Shown: one piece after another, positions 15,898 through 25,554 of the stretch
Position numbering within the stretch: position 1 is the first letter of the stretch
Layout: each line of letters opens with the position of its first letter
Assembly (NCBI GenBank): GCA_900469625.1
Contig: UBXV01000010.1
Span: 104,469 to 168,468 of the forward strand
Direction of reading: 5' to 3'
DNA from: Hyphomicrobiales bacterium
GTDB lineage: Bacteria > Pseudomonadota > Alphaproteobacteria > Rhizobiales > Rhizobiaceae
DNA: 64,000 nucleotides
Made by a program: the position numbers and the translations under genes
Notes under the pieces: model-generated
What the model was told of the DNA's origin: nothing
Databases searched by the model: none
Seen by the model: only the letters and a program-made list of their open reading frames with translations

Positions 15898-17418
15898 ATG
15901 CAGCCCAATGGCGAGAACCTGCTTTCCGCGACCCGGATCGACAAGGTGTTTCCCGGCGCAAGGGCGCTGGACAAGGTCGATTTTCATTTGCGCCGCGGCG
16001 AGGTTCACGCACTGCTCGGCGAGAACGGCGCCGGCAAGTCGACGCTGGTTAAATGCCTGACCGGTGCCTACCGACGCGACGGCGGCACGATCCTGCTCGA
16101 TGGCGTCGAAGTCGATCCGCGCGACACGTTCAATGCGCAGAAACTCGGCATCGGCACCGTCTATCAGGAGGTCAACCTGCTGCCCAACCTGAGCGTGGCG
16201 GAGAACCTCTTTCTCGGGCGCCAGCCGCGCCGGTTCGGTCTCGTCGATGTCGGCGCGATGAACCGCCAGGCGCGCGCGCTGCTTGACGATTATGAACTCG
16301 ATCTCGACGTCACCCGTGCACTCGACAGCTACTCCGTCGCCATTCAGCAGGTCGTCGCGATCGCCCGCGCCGTCGATCTCTCGGGCAAGGTACTGATCCT
16401 CGACGAGCCGACCGCAAGCCTCGACGCCCACGAGGTCGAGATGCTGTTTCGCATCGTCCGCCGGCTGAAGGCCCGCGGTCTGGGCATCGTCTTCATCACC
16501 CATTTCCTCGAACAGGTCTATGAAATCTCCGATCGCATCACCGTGCTTCGCAACGGCCAGCTGGTCGGCACCCGCGAAACGGCGACGCTCGAGCGGCGAG
16601 ACCTGATCTCGATGATGATCGGTCGTGAACTGGCCGCCGAAATCCGATCCGCGCGCGAGGGGCAGGTTGTGGCGGGACCCGTGCGCTATCGCTTCGAAAA
16701 CTACGGTCGCAAGGGCCACATCGCCCCATTCGACCTCGATATCAGGGCCGGCGAGGTCGTCGGTATTGCCGGGCTTCTCGGCTCCGGCCGCACGGAGACG
16801 GCCGAGATTCTCTTTGGCGCGCATCGCGCCGACAGCGGCATGGCCGAGGTCGACGGCAGGGCCGTCCAGCTTTCGTCGCCGCGGCGGGCCATCGCGCACC
16901 GGTTCGGCTTCTGCCCGGAAGATCGCAAGACCGCCGGCATCGTCGGCGACCTGTCGGTGCGTGAGAATATCGTGCTCGCGTTGCAGGCGAGACGCGGCTG
17001 GACGCGCCCGCTCTCGCGCACCGAGCAGAACCGCATCGCCGACCACTATATCCGCGCGCTCGACATCCGCACGGCCGACCGGGAAAAGCCGATCCGGCTC
17101 CTGTCCGGCGGCAACCAGCAGAAGGCCATTCTCGCCCGCTGGCTGGCGACCGAGCCGGAATTCCTGATCCTCGACGAGCCGACGCGCGGCATCGACGTCG
17201 GCGCCCACGCCGAAATCGTCCGACTGATCGAGGGACTGCGCGAAAAAGGCATGTCGCTGATGGTCATCTCCTCGGAGATCGAGGAACTCGTCGCCTATTC
17301 CACGCGCATCGTCGTTTTGCGCGACCGCCAGCACGTCGCAGCCCTTGAAGGCAACAGGATCACGGCGGACCAGATCATCGAAGCCATTGCATCGGCGAAC
17401 GAACGGGGAGCGGCATGA
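15898..17418 (+). CDS. ytfR: Galactofuranose ABC transporter ATP-binding protein, two nucleotide-binding domains
   Basis: A 506-residue sugar-transport ATPase of the RbsA/YtfR class. Domain one (about 10-245) has Walker A GENGAGKST, a degenerate signature (YSVAIQQVVAIARA) and Walker B LILDEPTASLD. Domain two (about 260-500) has a degenerate Walker A (GLLGSGRTE), signature LSGGNQQKAILARWL and LILDEPTRGIDVG. This asymmetry is normal for the class. Start ATG 15898 follows CAGGGAGGGATC. It energises uptake by the YtfT/YjfF permease pair; its stop overlaps the ytfT start by 4 bp (ATGA). Confidence 0.93.
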   Translation: MQPNGENLLSATRIDKVFPGARALDKVDFHLRRGEVHALLGENGAGKSTLVKCLTGAYRRDGGTILLDGVEVDPRDTFNAQKLGIGTVYQEVNLLPNLSVAENLFLGRQPRRFGLVDVGAMNRQARALLDDYELDLDVTRALDSYSVAIQQVVAIARAVDLSGKVLILDEPTASLDAHEVEMLFRIVRRLKARGLGIVFITHFLEQVYEISDRITVLRNGQLVGTRETATLERRDLISMMIGRELAAEIRSAREGQVVAGPVRYRFENYGRKGHIAPFDLDIRAGEVVGIAGLLGSGRTETAEILFGAHRADSGMAEVDGRAVQLSSPRRAIAHRFGFCPEDRKTAGIVGDLSVRENIVLALQARRGWTRPLSRTEQNRIADHYIRALDIRTADREKPIRLLSGGNQQKAILARWLATEPEFLILDEPTRGIDVGAHAEIVRLIEGLREKGMSLMVISSEIEELVAYSTRIVVLRDRQHVAALEGNRITADQIIEAIASANERGAA

Positions 17419-18419
17419 CAGCAATATTGAGGGGCTATGCGCTCAGGCTCCTGCCGCAGCTGATCGCGCTGGCGGTTATCCTACTGATGGTATCCCTGGT
17501 GTTTCCGGGCTTCTTCCGCCTCGAAATCCAGAACGGGCGGCTCTACGGCAGCCTCATCGACATCCTCAATCGCGGCGCGCCGGTGGTGCTGCTTGCAATC
17601 GGCATGACCGTGGTCATCGCCACCAAGGGCATCGACCTGTCGGTCGGCGCCGTCGCCGCCTCCTCGATCACGTCGGGCCATTCGCTTGCGATGACGCTGG
17701 TGATCACGCTCGGCACCGGGCTCCTGTGCGGCCTGTGGAACGGCGTCCTTGTCGCCATTCTCGATATCCAGCCGATCATCGCGACGCTGGTGCTGATGGT
17801 GGCCGGCCGCGGCATCGCTCAGCTCGTCACCGAAGGCGCGATCCTCACCTTCAACGATCCCGGCCTGATTTTCCTGGGCAGCGGCTCCTTCGCCTGGCTG
17901 CCGCTGCCGGTCATCATCTGGCTTGTCTTCGGCATTCTGGTGGCTCTGATCGTGCGCAAGACGGCGCTCGGCATGCTGATCGAAGCGATCGGCGTCAACC
18001 GCCAGGCAAGCACGCTCTCCGGCGTGCTCACCCCGGTGCTGCTGATTGCGGCCTACATGCTGTCGGGCCTCTGCGCCGCCATAGCCGGCATCATCGCTGC
18101 TGCCGACATCAAGGGCGCCGACGCCAACAATGCGGGGCTTTGGCTGGAGCTCGACGCGATACTCGCGGTCGTCATCGGCGGCACCTCGCTTCTCGGCGGT
18201 CGCTTCAGCATCGCCGCATCCGTCCTCGGGGCGATCATCATCCAGTCGATCAACACCGGCATCCTGCTCTCCGGCTTCCCGCCGGAATTCAACCTGATCA
18301 TCAAGGCGGCGATCATCGTCTTCATTCTGGTGTTGCAGTCGCCGCCGGTGCGCAACGCCTTCACCTTTGTCGCGCTTCTGCGCGCCGGCAGAAAACCGAC
18401 AGAGGGCCAAGCGCGATGA
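17415..18419 (+). CDS. ytfT: Galactofuranose ABC transporter permease
   Basis: A 334-residue inner-membrane permease of the ribose/galactose (BPD_transp_2) family with 8-10 hydrophobic segments. Conserved marks are IGMTVVIATKGIDLSVGAV near residue 60, ADIKGADANNAGLWLELDAI and VVIGGTSLLGGRFS. It forms the membrane channel together with YjfF. The start overlaps ytfR by 4 bp and its stop overlaps yjfF by 4 bp, so the proteins are made in coupled amounts. Gene order and similarity fit E. coli ytfT. Confidence 0.93.
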   Translation: MTAILRGYALRLLPQLIALAVILLMVSLVFPGFFRLEIQNGRLYGSLIDILNRGAPVVLLAIGMTVVIATKGIDLSVGAVAASSITSGHSLAMTLVITLGTGLLCGLWNGVLVAILDIQPIIATLVLMVAGRGIAQLVTEGAILTFNDPGLIFLGSGSFAWLPLPVIIWLVFGILVALIVRKTALGMLIEAIGVNRQASTLSGVLTPVLLIAAYMLSGLCAAIAGIIAAADIKGADANNAGLWLELDAILAVVIGGTSLLGGRFSIAASVLGAIIIQSINTGILLSGFPPEFNLIIKAAIIVFILVLQSPPVRNAFTFVALLRAGRKPTEGQAR

Positions 18420-19384
18420 AACCCAAATACCTGCCGCTCACCGCCACCATCGTCATCTTCGTGCTCAGCTACGCGCTTTGCGTGATGCAATACCCCAACA
18501 TCCTGTCGACGCGCGTGGTCGGTAATCTTCTGACCGACAACGCCTTCCTCGGCATCGCGGCCGTCGGCATGACCTTCGTGATCCTGTCGGGCGGCATCGA
18601 CCTGTCGATCGGCTCCGTCATCGCCTTTACCGGCGTGTTCCTCGCCGTCGTTCTGGAGAACACCGGCATCCACCCGCTCGCCGCCTTTGCGTTGGCGCTG
18701 ATGATCGCGACGCTGTTCGGCGCGCTCATGGGCGCCATCATCCACTATCTGGAAATGCCTGCCTTCATCGTCACGCTCGCCGGCATGTTCCTGGCGCGCG
18801 GCATGGCTTTCGTGCTGTCGATCGACTCGATCGCGATCAAACATCCGTTCTACGGCACGCTGAAGGGTTTCTATTACAAGCTTCCCGGCGGCGGCCGGAT
18901 AAGCCTGATCGGCGGGCTGATGCTGCTGGTCTTTGCCATCGGCATTCTCATTGCCCATCGCACCCGCTTCGGCACCGATGTCTACGCCCTTGGCGGTGGC
19001 ACGGCGACCGCCAAGCTGATGGGCGTCCCGGTCGGTCGCACCACCATCCTGATCTATGCGCTGTCGGGGCTGCTCGCCGGCCTCTCCGGCATCGTCTTCT
19101 CGCTCTATACGTCCGCCGGCTATTCGCTTGCCGCTGTGGGCGTCGAACTCGATGCGATCACGGCGGTGGTGATCGGCGGCACGCTTCTGACCGGAGGCTC
19201 CGGCTTCGTCGCCGGGACCTTCATCGGCATCCTGATCCAGGGCCTGATCCAGACCTACATCACCTTTGACGGATCGCTCTCCAGCTGGTGGACGAAGATC
19301 CTGATCGGCCTTTTGCTGTTCGTCTTCATCCTGATGCAAAAGGGCATCGTCTACGCGTCGCGCAGCAAACAGCGACATGCCTAG
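18416..19384 (+). CDS. yjfF: Galactofuranose ABC transporter permease, second subunit
   Basis: A 322-residue permease of the same family as YtfT. Start ATG 18416 overlaps the ytfT stop. Family marks include VGMTFVILSGGIDLSIGSVI, the loop around LGGGTATAKLMGVPVGRTT and VVIGGTLLTGGSGFVAGT. It completes the heterodimeric channel of the galactofuranose importer. The longer in-frame reading from 17345 is a shadow across ytfT. Galactofuranose is found in bacterial polysaccharides and fungal cell walls, consistent with a soil or root habitat. Confidence 0.93.
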   Translation: MKPKYLPLTATIVIFVLSYALCVMQYPNILSTRVVGNLLTDNAFLGIAAVGMTFVILSGGIDLSIGSVIAFTGVFLAVVLENTGIHPLAAFALALMIATLFGALMGAIIHYLEMPAFIVTLAGMFLARGMAFVLSIDSIAIKHPFYGTLKGFYYKLPGGGRISLIGGLMLLVFAIGILIAHRTRFGTDVYALGGGTATAKLMGVPVGRTTILIYALSGLLAGLSGIVFSLYTSAGYSLAAVGVELDAITAVVIGGTLLTGGSGFVAGTFIGILIQGLIQTYITFDGSLSSWWTKILIGLLLFVFILMQKGIVYASRSKQRHA

Positions 19385-19404
19385 GAAAGGGCCCGTTGCA
19401 CCCC

Positions 19405-20151
19405 ATGCCGCCAGGAACCTTCGCAAAGCAGCCGCTGAAGCGTTCGAGCCACGGCCACGTGGTGGACGAGCTCGGGCGCGCGGTGATCGGCGGCGAGTTC
19501 GCGCCCGGCGATATCCTGCCGGGTGACGTCGACCTGGCGGCCCGTTTCAAGGTGTCGCGCACGGTGCTTCGCGAAGCGATGAAGACGCTCGCCGCCAAGG
19601 GCCTCGTCTTTCCGCGCGCGCGTATCGGCACCCGCGTCATGCCGCAGGCCCACTGGAACCTGTTCGACGGCGACGTTCTCGCCTGGCACTTCAGCGTCGG
19701 CGTCGACGAAACCTTCCTCAATCACCTGAGCGAAATCCGGCTGGCGCTCGAGCCGTCCGCGGCAGCACTGGCAGCCGAGCGCGCAACCGACGCCGACATT
19801 GCCCAGATGATGCGGCTCGCCGTCGCCATGGGCGATGAAAACCACAGCGCCGAAACGCTGGCGCATGCCGACCTCGAGTTCCATCTGCACCTGCTCGAGG
19901 CGTCGCTCAACCCCTTCATGCGCACCGTCGGCAGCCTGATCGAGGCGGCGCTGATCGGCGTCTTCAAGCTCACCAACCCGACCGCCCAGCGCAGCGACAT
20001 CGACCGCGTGGCGGTCACCCATATCCGCATCGTCGAGGAGATCCGTCGGCGTGACCCCGAAGGCGCTCGCCAGGCGATGGAAAACGTCATCCGGGCCGGC
20101 CAGCAGCGATTGATGGAAACCCTGACGCTGCGCCGGGCAATGCCGTCCTGA
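19405..20151 (+). CDS. GntR-family (FadR/FCD subfamily) regulator of the galactofuranose operon
   Basis: A 248-residue regulator: winged HTH at about residues 20-80 (GEFAPGDILPGDVDLAARF, SRTVLREAMKTLAAKGLV) and an all-helical FCD effector domain with metal-ligand-type residues in HADLEFHLHLLEASLNP and VTHIRIVEEI. The start ATG 19405 is 20 bp after yjfF, so it is probably the last gene of that operon and controls it. It resembles DgoR-like FCD regulators of galactose/galactonate use. I found no convincing palindrome for it in the ytfQ control region. Confidence 0.87.
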   Translation: MPPGTFAKQPLKRSSHGHVVDELGRAVIGGEFAPGDILPGDVDLAARFKVSRTVLREAMKTLAAKGLVFPRARIGTRVMPQAHWNLFDGDVLAWHFSVGVDETFLNHLSEIRLALEPSAAALAAERATDADIAQMMRLAVAMGDENHSAETLAHADLEFHLHLLEASLNPFMRTVGSLIEAALIGVFKLTNPTAQRSDIDRVAVTHIRIVEEIRRRDPEGARQAMENVIRAGQQRLMETLTLRRAMPS

Positions 20152-20289
20152 ACCGCTGACAAGGGCGCGCGCGCAGCCTCCTGCAAGGCGCCGAATGCGC
20201 CAACGGCCCCCGCGAATCCTCGCAGTGCGCCTTTGCGAAACCTTTAACAATCTGCCTCATAACCTCCCCGCAGAATCCAGGAGTTGACG

Positions 20290-21546
20290 GTGGAAGCGCT
20301 ACATACCCCAACGATCATGATCAGCTCCTTTGCGACGCTGGTGGTTTTCGCCGTCTATTTCGGGCTTGCCTCGCTGCAAGAGCGCGACAGCCTGGAGCTG
20401 CGGCTGTGGTCCGTTGCGTTTCTGGTCGCAGCTCTGGGGTTCACGCTCCTGGCCTTCAGGGGCCCCGACTACTCCTTCATTGCCGTTTCGCTCGGCAACG
20501 CTCTGGCGGTGCTCGGACTGGCGCTGATCTGGCTCGGCCTTCGTGCGTTTGACAACCAACCGATGAAGGTGGCATCCGCCCTGGCGGGGCCGGCACTTTG
20601 GCTGCTGGTCACCGGCTTTTCCGACTTTGTCCAGAACGACGTAACCAGCAGGATCGTCCTGTTTTCGGTGCTGATCTTCGTCTATTCGGCGATGATCGCG
20701 GTCGAGATCTTCCGCTCCGACAATTTCCGCCGGCTGCCGAGTTCCTACATCGTCGCCTTTCTGTTTGCCACACACGGGCTGTTTTATCTCGTGCGCATCC
20801 CGCTGATCTTCGTCTGGCCGCTGTTCGGCAACACGGCGTCCGCTGCCGAGCAGCCGCTCTGGTACCAGTTGCTGACCTTCGAACTGTTCATCCACAGCCT
20901 TGCCGGCGGCTTCTCGTTCTTCGCGCTGATCAAGGAAAGAACGCAGTACAGATACAAGCTGGCGTCGGAAACCGACGCGCTGACCGGCGTCAGGAACCGC
21001 CGCGCCTTCATGTCGAGCCTCGAGACCTATCTTTCGACTAAGCCGGTTCAAGGCGCACTGATGTACATGGACATCGACCACTTCAAGTCGATCAACGATC
21101 GCCATGGGCACGCGGTCGGCGACAGGGTGCTGGTTGAATGCGCCGCCGTCATCTCTAGGGCGGTTGGTGGCAACGCGTTCCTGTCGCGCCTCGGCGGTGA
21201 AGAGTTTGCCGCCTGCTTCCCAGGGGCCGACAGCTCGCAGGCGGCGGCCATCGCGGAGGACATTCGGCGTGCCTTCGAACGGGCGCATATCCCGGCCGGC
21301 AATGCCACGGTGTCGGCAACCTTGAGCATCGGCGTCGCCTTCGTTGGCAAAGACCAGGCGGCAAGCGACCTCCTGAACAGCGCCGACCGCGCACTTTACG
21401 CCGCCAAGACTGCCGGCAGAAATGCCGTCTGGATTGTCGCCAGCGACGGCGCTCCCCGCTTCGCGTCGGGACGGACGGCCCAGGCGACTGAGAGAGCGCT
21501 TTCTCCGGGCAGGACCGAGAGAGGTCCGATGGCGAACTGCGCCTGA
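20290..21546 (+). CDS. Membrane-bound diguanylate cyclase (GGDEF domain)
   Basis: A 418-residue protein with six or seven hydrophobic helices in the first ~215 residues and a C-terminal GGDEF domain (LASETDALTGVRNRRAF, MDIDHFKSINDRHGHAVGD, LSRLGGEEFAACFPG, LSIGVAF). The intact GGEEF motif and substrate-site residues predict cyclic-di-GMP synthesis. The RxxD inhibitory site normally five residues before GGEEF is absent (the segment reads GGNAFLSRL), so product inhibition of the standard kind is not expected. GTG 20290 is chosen because AGGAG lies 6 bp before it; the TTG at 20284 is an alternative. It stands alone, convergent with udh. The membrane module would sense an unknown signal. Confidence 0.9.
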   Translation: MEALHTPTIMISSFATLVVFAVYFGLASLQERDSLELRLWSVAFLVAALGFTLLAFRGPDYSFIAVSLGNALAVLGLALIWLGLRAFDNQPMKVASALAGPALWLLVTGFSDFVQNDVTSRIVLFSVLIFVYSAMIAVEIFRSDNFRRLPSSYIVAFLFATHGLFYLVRIPLIFVWPLFGNTASAAEQPLWYQLLTFELFIHSLAGGFSFFALIKERTQYRYKLASETDALTGVRNRRAFMSSLETYLSTKPVQGALMYMDIDHFKSINDRHGHAVGDRVLVECAAVISRAVGGNAFLSRLGGEEFAACFPGADSSQAAAIAEDIRRAFERAHIPAGNATVSATLSIGVAFVGKDQAASDLLNSADRALYAAKTAGRNAVWIVASDGAPRFASGRTAQATERALSPGRTERGPMANCA

Positions 21547-21719
21547 GGCCACCTGCGCCAATCGGACGGCCCGATGGTTCAACGGCCCTGTTGGTGGCGA
21601 CACCCGCAGGTGCGCTACACCTTCCTCGTGGGCGCCGATCGTGCGGCCGATATCGACAGAACGGTAGTTGACCGGCCCGCTGTGGCTCGCGCCGGCGCCG
21701 GGCGGCACCGAGGATCCGA

Positions 21720-22517
21720 TCAGTCCTCGGTGAAGATCGGCTCCGCCGTGAACATCCCGCCCTGGTAGACGGCAAGCGGCGACGACGGCTGCGGCCGGCC
21801 GGGGGAAAGCTCGAGTTCGGCGCGAAAGCGTTCAGCATTGTCGCGCGGCCGCCAGCCGAGATAGGCGGCATGGCCGTTGTCCCACCAGCGGCTGTCATTG
21901 TCGGAGACCCCCCAGACAATCGGGCAGCCGAGCATCGGCGCCCGGAACACGCAGGCGATCAGCGCGGCAAAATCTTCATGGGACATCCACGTCGACAGCA
22001 TACGGTGGTTGGTCGGCTTCTCCATGCAGCTGCCGATCCTGACCAGCGCCGTCTCCTGCCCGAATTTTTCGAAATACATCCGGGCCAGTGCCTCGCCGAA
22101 ACATTTCGAGACGCCATAGAGGCCATCGGGGCGCATTGGCGCATCCGCCGCCACGGGCTCGTCCTGCCGGTAGAACCCGACCGTATGGTTGGAACTGGCA
22201 AAAAGGATGCGCGGCTGGCCATGCGCCCGCGCCGCCTCGTAGAGATTGTAAAGGCCAAGGAGGTTGGCATTGAGGATCCTTGAGAACTTGTCCTCGACCG
22301 AAATGCCGCCGAGGTGGAGAATGGCGTCGCAGCCTTCCACCAGCCGATCGACCGCCGCGGCATCGCCGAGATCGCACGCGACGACCTCCTCGTGCGGCGC
22401 CGCCGCGCCGAGATCGGCAATATCCGAAACGCGCACGATCTCGGCCAGATGGGCAACGCGCGAGCGCATGGCGCGCCCCAGTGCCCCCGCTGCCCCGGTG
22501 ATCAACAATCGCTTCAA
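21720..22517 (-). CDS. udh: NAD-dependent uronate dehydrogenase
   Basis: A 265-residue short-chain/epimerase-fold enzyme that oxidises D-glucuronate and D-galacturonate to aldaro-1,5-lactones. It matches Agrobacterium Udh throughout: the NAD motif GAAGALGR, ILHLGGISVE, GLYNLYEAARAHGQPRI, FASSNHT.GFY, the catalytic YGVSK motif, FGQETALVRIGSC, MLSTWMSHEDF and a GG-F-PIF tail. A TTG start at 22517 is chosen: GGAGG lies 7 bp upstream and the product then has exactly the 265 residues of the Agrobacterium enzyme; no ATG fits that place. Divergent from the GntR gene, across a proposed operator, and functionally the first step for the enzymes at 23510-26433. Confidence 0.95.
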   Translation of the reverse strand: MKRLLITGAAGALGRAMRSRVAHLAEIVRVSDIADLGAAAPHEEVVACDLGDAAAVDRLVEGCDAILHLGGISVEDKFSRILNANLLGLYNLYEAARAHGQPRILFASSNHTVGFYRQDEPVAADAPMRPDGLYGVSKCFGEALARMYFEKFGQETALVRIGSCMEKPTNHRMLSTWMSHEDFAALIACVFRAPMLGCPIVWGVSDNDSRWWDNGHAAYLGWRPRDNAERFRAELELSPGRPQPSSPLAVYQGGMFTAEPIFTED

Positions 22518-22564
22518 GTCACATCCTCCGCCGGACATCGATACATTGCAATTCATCCAAACTC

Positions 22565-22580
22565 ATCATACATGTTGGGG
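22565..22580. promoter_or_regulatory. Proposed GntR operator between udh and gntR
   Basis: ATCATACATGTTGGGG matches 11 of 16 positions of the palindrome GTCATACATGTACGAC found upstream of kdgD (23459-23474), sharing TCATACATGT exactly. It sits between the divergent udh and GntR-type genes. Confidence 0.5.
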
Positions 22581-22688
22581 CAACGACGTCAATAAATCGG
22601 ACCGGTGATGTCACAGGCCAAATAATCTGGCATACCGGCGGGCAAGGCGCGCCAGCGCAACGACCAATGGCGACGAGGAGGAGGCGAG

Positions 22689-23441
22689 ATGAGCGTTCAA
22701 ACGAAGCTGGAGCCGGGCACCGGAACAGGCACGCTGACCTCCAGGCTCGGCGACGTCCTGCGGCGGACGATCGCTTCGGGCCAGTTTCCCCCGGGCAGCA
22801 AGCTGCCGAGCGAGGCACAGCTCTCCGAGGCCCACGGCGTCAGCCGTACGGTGGTGCGCGAGGCGATCGCGGCGCTTCGGGCGGACAGGCTGGTCGAGGC
22901 GCGCCAGGGTGCCGGCGTTTTCGTCCTCGATCCGCCGCCTGCCGCCGGCCTTGCCTCGCTGTCGTTGCAAAACATCGATCCGGTGCGGGTCTCGTCGATG
23001 ATCGAACTTCTGGAACTGCGCACGGCAGTGGAGGTTGAAGCCGCAGGGCTTGCGGCGCTGCGCCGCTCGCCGGCCCAGGAAGAGGTAATCATCGAGCGGC
23101 ACGACGCGGTACGGGCCTGCCTCAATGCCGGCGTCTCCAGCGTCGAGGCAGACTTCGCCCTGCATCTCGCCATCGCCGAGGCCACCAACAATCCGCGCTT
23201 CCGCGAGTTCCTGGCGATGATCGGCCGAAACGTCATCCCGCGCGGTGCCCTGCGCAACGACGACAGCGAACAGGACCAGTCAGCCTATATCGCCATGCTC
23301 GACAACGAGCACAACGACATCGTCGTCGCCATCTGTGACGGCGACGAAGACGGCGCGCGCGCCGCCATGCGGCGGCACCTGCGTGGCAGCCAGGCGCGCT
23401 ACCGGACGCTGCTGCGGGAACAGCGCTTACCTGTACGATAA
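22689..23441 (+). CDS. GntR-family (FadR/FCD) regulator of uronate catabolism
   Basis: A 250-residue regulator starting behind GAGGAGGAGGCG. The winged HTH spans about residues 20-80 (FPPGSKLPSEAQLSEAHGVS, RTVVREAIAALRADRLVEAR, GAGVFV) and is followed by an FCD ligand domain (IELLELRTAVEVEAAGLAAL, VEADFALHLAIAEATNNPRF, DEDGARAAMRRHL). It lies divergent from udh and directly upstream of kdgD, gci and gli. A near-perfect palindrome before kdgD and a related one before udh are its likely binding sites. Probable inducers are uronate or aldarate intermediates; this is inferred from position. Confidence 0.9.
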   Translation: MSVQTKLEPGTGTGTLTSRLGDVLRRTIASGQFPPGSKLPSEAQLSEAHGVSRTVVREAIAALRADRLVEARQGAGVFVLDPPPAAGLASLSLQNIDPVRVSSMIELLELRTAVEVEAAGLAALRRSPAQEEVIIERHDAVRACLNAGVSSVEADFALHLAIAEATNNPRFREFLAMIGRNVIPRGALRNDDSEQDQSAYIAMLDNEHNDIVVAICDGDEDGARAAMRRHLRGSQARYRTLLREQRLPVR

Positions 23442-23449
23442 ATCATTGA

Positions 23450-24415
<966 letters not shown>

Positions 24416-24416
24416 G

Positions 24417-25553
24417 ATGAAGATCGCCGCCGTCCGCACGCATTTGCTGGAACACCGCCTCGCGGTGCCGTTCGAGAGCGCCTCGATGCGCTTCGACCGG
24501 CGCGCCCATGTGCTGGTGGAGATCGTCTGCGACGACGGCACCACCGGCTGGGGCGAATGCCTCGGCCCGGCGAGGCCGAATGCCGCGGTGGTTGCCGCCT
24601 ACACTCCATGGCTGATCGGCGCCGATCCTCTCGAGACGGAAAAGATCTGGGCGCGGCTCTACAATGCGCTGCGCGACCAGGGCCAACGCGGCCTGACGCT
24701 CACGGCACTTTCGGGCATCGACATCGCGCTTTGGGATATCAAGGGCAAACATTTCGACGTGCCGGTCTCCACGCTTCTGGGCGGGCGCTTCCGCGAGACG
24801 ATCCGGGCCTACGCGACCGGCAGTTTCAAGCGGGACGGCGTCGACCGCATCGAGGACAATGCCGCCGACGTCGCGCGCTATCGCTCCGAGGGCTTCCACG
24901 CCAGCAAGATCAAGATCGGTTTCGGCGTCGATGAAGACCTTGCCGTCGTGCGCGCGGTTCGCAACGCCGTCGGGCCCGACATGCGGCTGATGGTCGATGC
25001 CAACCACGGCTACGACGTGCTGGAAGCGCTCGAATTCGGGCGCAAGGCTGCCGAACTCGACATCGACTGGTTCGAGGAGCCGGTGGTTCCGGAACAACTT
25101 GGTGCCTATCGCGAGGTGCGCGCCGGCCAGCGGATACCGGTTGCCGGTGGCGAAACATGGCACGGCCGCTGGGGCATGCGCGAGCCGGTCGAGACCCGCG
25201 CCGTCGATATCCTCCAGCCCGATCTTGCCGGCGTCGGCGGCTTTACGGAGGCGCGGCGCGTCGCCGACATGGCTGCACTTCACGGCGTGCGCGTCGTGCC
25301 GCATGTCTGGGGCACGGCCGTTCATATCGCTGCCGCCCTTCAGTTCATGGCGGCGATGGTGCCCAACCCCGTGCGCGTCAACCCGATCGAGCCGATCCTC
25401 GAATTCGACCGCACCGACAACCCGTTCCGGCAGGCGGTGGTCAAAACACCGATCGACCATGACCAGGGGGTCGTCAAAATCCCCTCCGGCCCGGGACTTG
25501 GCATCGAGATCGACCGCGATGCGCTTGCCGAGTTCCGGATGAGGGATGATTGA
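24417..25553 (+). CDS. gci: D-galactarolactone cycloisomerase
   Basis: A 378-residue enolase-superfamily enzyme (mandelate-racemase branch) that opens and isomerises galactaro-1,4-lactone to 3-deoxy-2-keto-hexarate. It follows the Agrobacterium Gci sequence closely: THLLEHRL, FESASMRFDRRAHVLVEI, WGECLGPARPNAAVV, NALRDQGQRGL, YATGSFKRD, the KIKIGFG lysine motif, VDANHGY, WFEEPVVPEQL, GGETWHGR and the HVWGT histidine. Length equals the Agrobacterium enzyme when started at ATG 24417, 1 bp after kdgD. The next gene overlaps or abuts it. Confidence 0.94.
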   Translation: MKIAAVRTHLLEHRLAVPFESASMRFDRRAHVLVEIVCDDGTTGWGECLGPARPNAAVVAAYTPWLIGADPLETEKIWARLYNALRDQGQRGLTLTALSGIDIALWDIKGKHFDVPVSTLLGGRFRETIRAYATGSFKRDGVDRIEDNAADVARYRSEGFHASKIKIGFGVDEDLAVVRAVRNAVGPDMRLMVDANHGYDVLEALEFGRKAAELDIDWFEEPVVPEQLGAYREVRAGQRIPVAGGETWHGRWGMREPVETRAVDILQPDLAGVGGFTEARRVADMAALHGVRVVPHVWGTAVHIAAALQFMAAMVPNPVRVNPIEPILEFDRTDNPFRQAVVKTPIDHDQGVVKIPSGPGLGIEIDRDALAEFRMRDD

Positions 25554-25554
25554 G

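Noticed and set aside
15670-17424. A 584-residue minus-strand frame opposite ytfR
   Set aside because: Antisense shadow of a gene with perfect ATPase motifs on the other strand.
17345-19384. A 679-residue reading frame across ytfT and yjfF
   Set aside because: The first half is out of frame with the conserved YtfT protein and reads as Arg/His-rich shadow; only the YjfF part is real.
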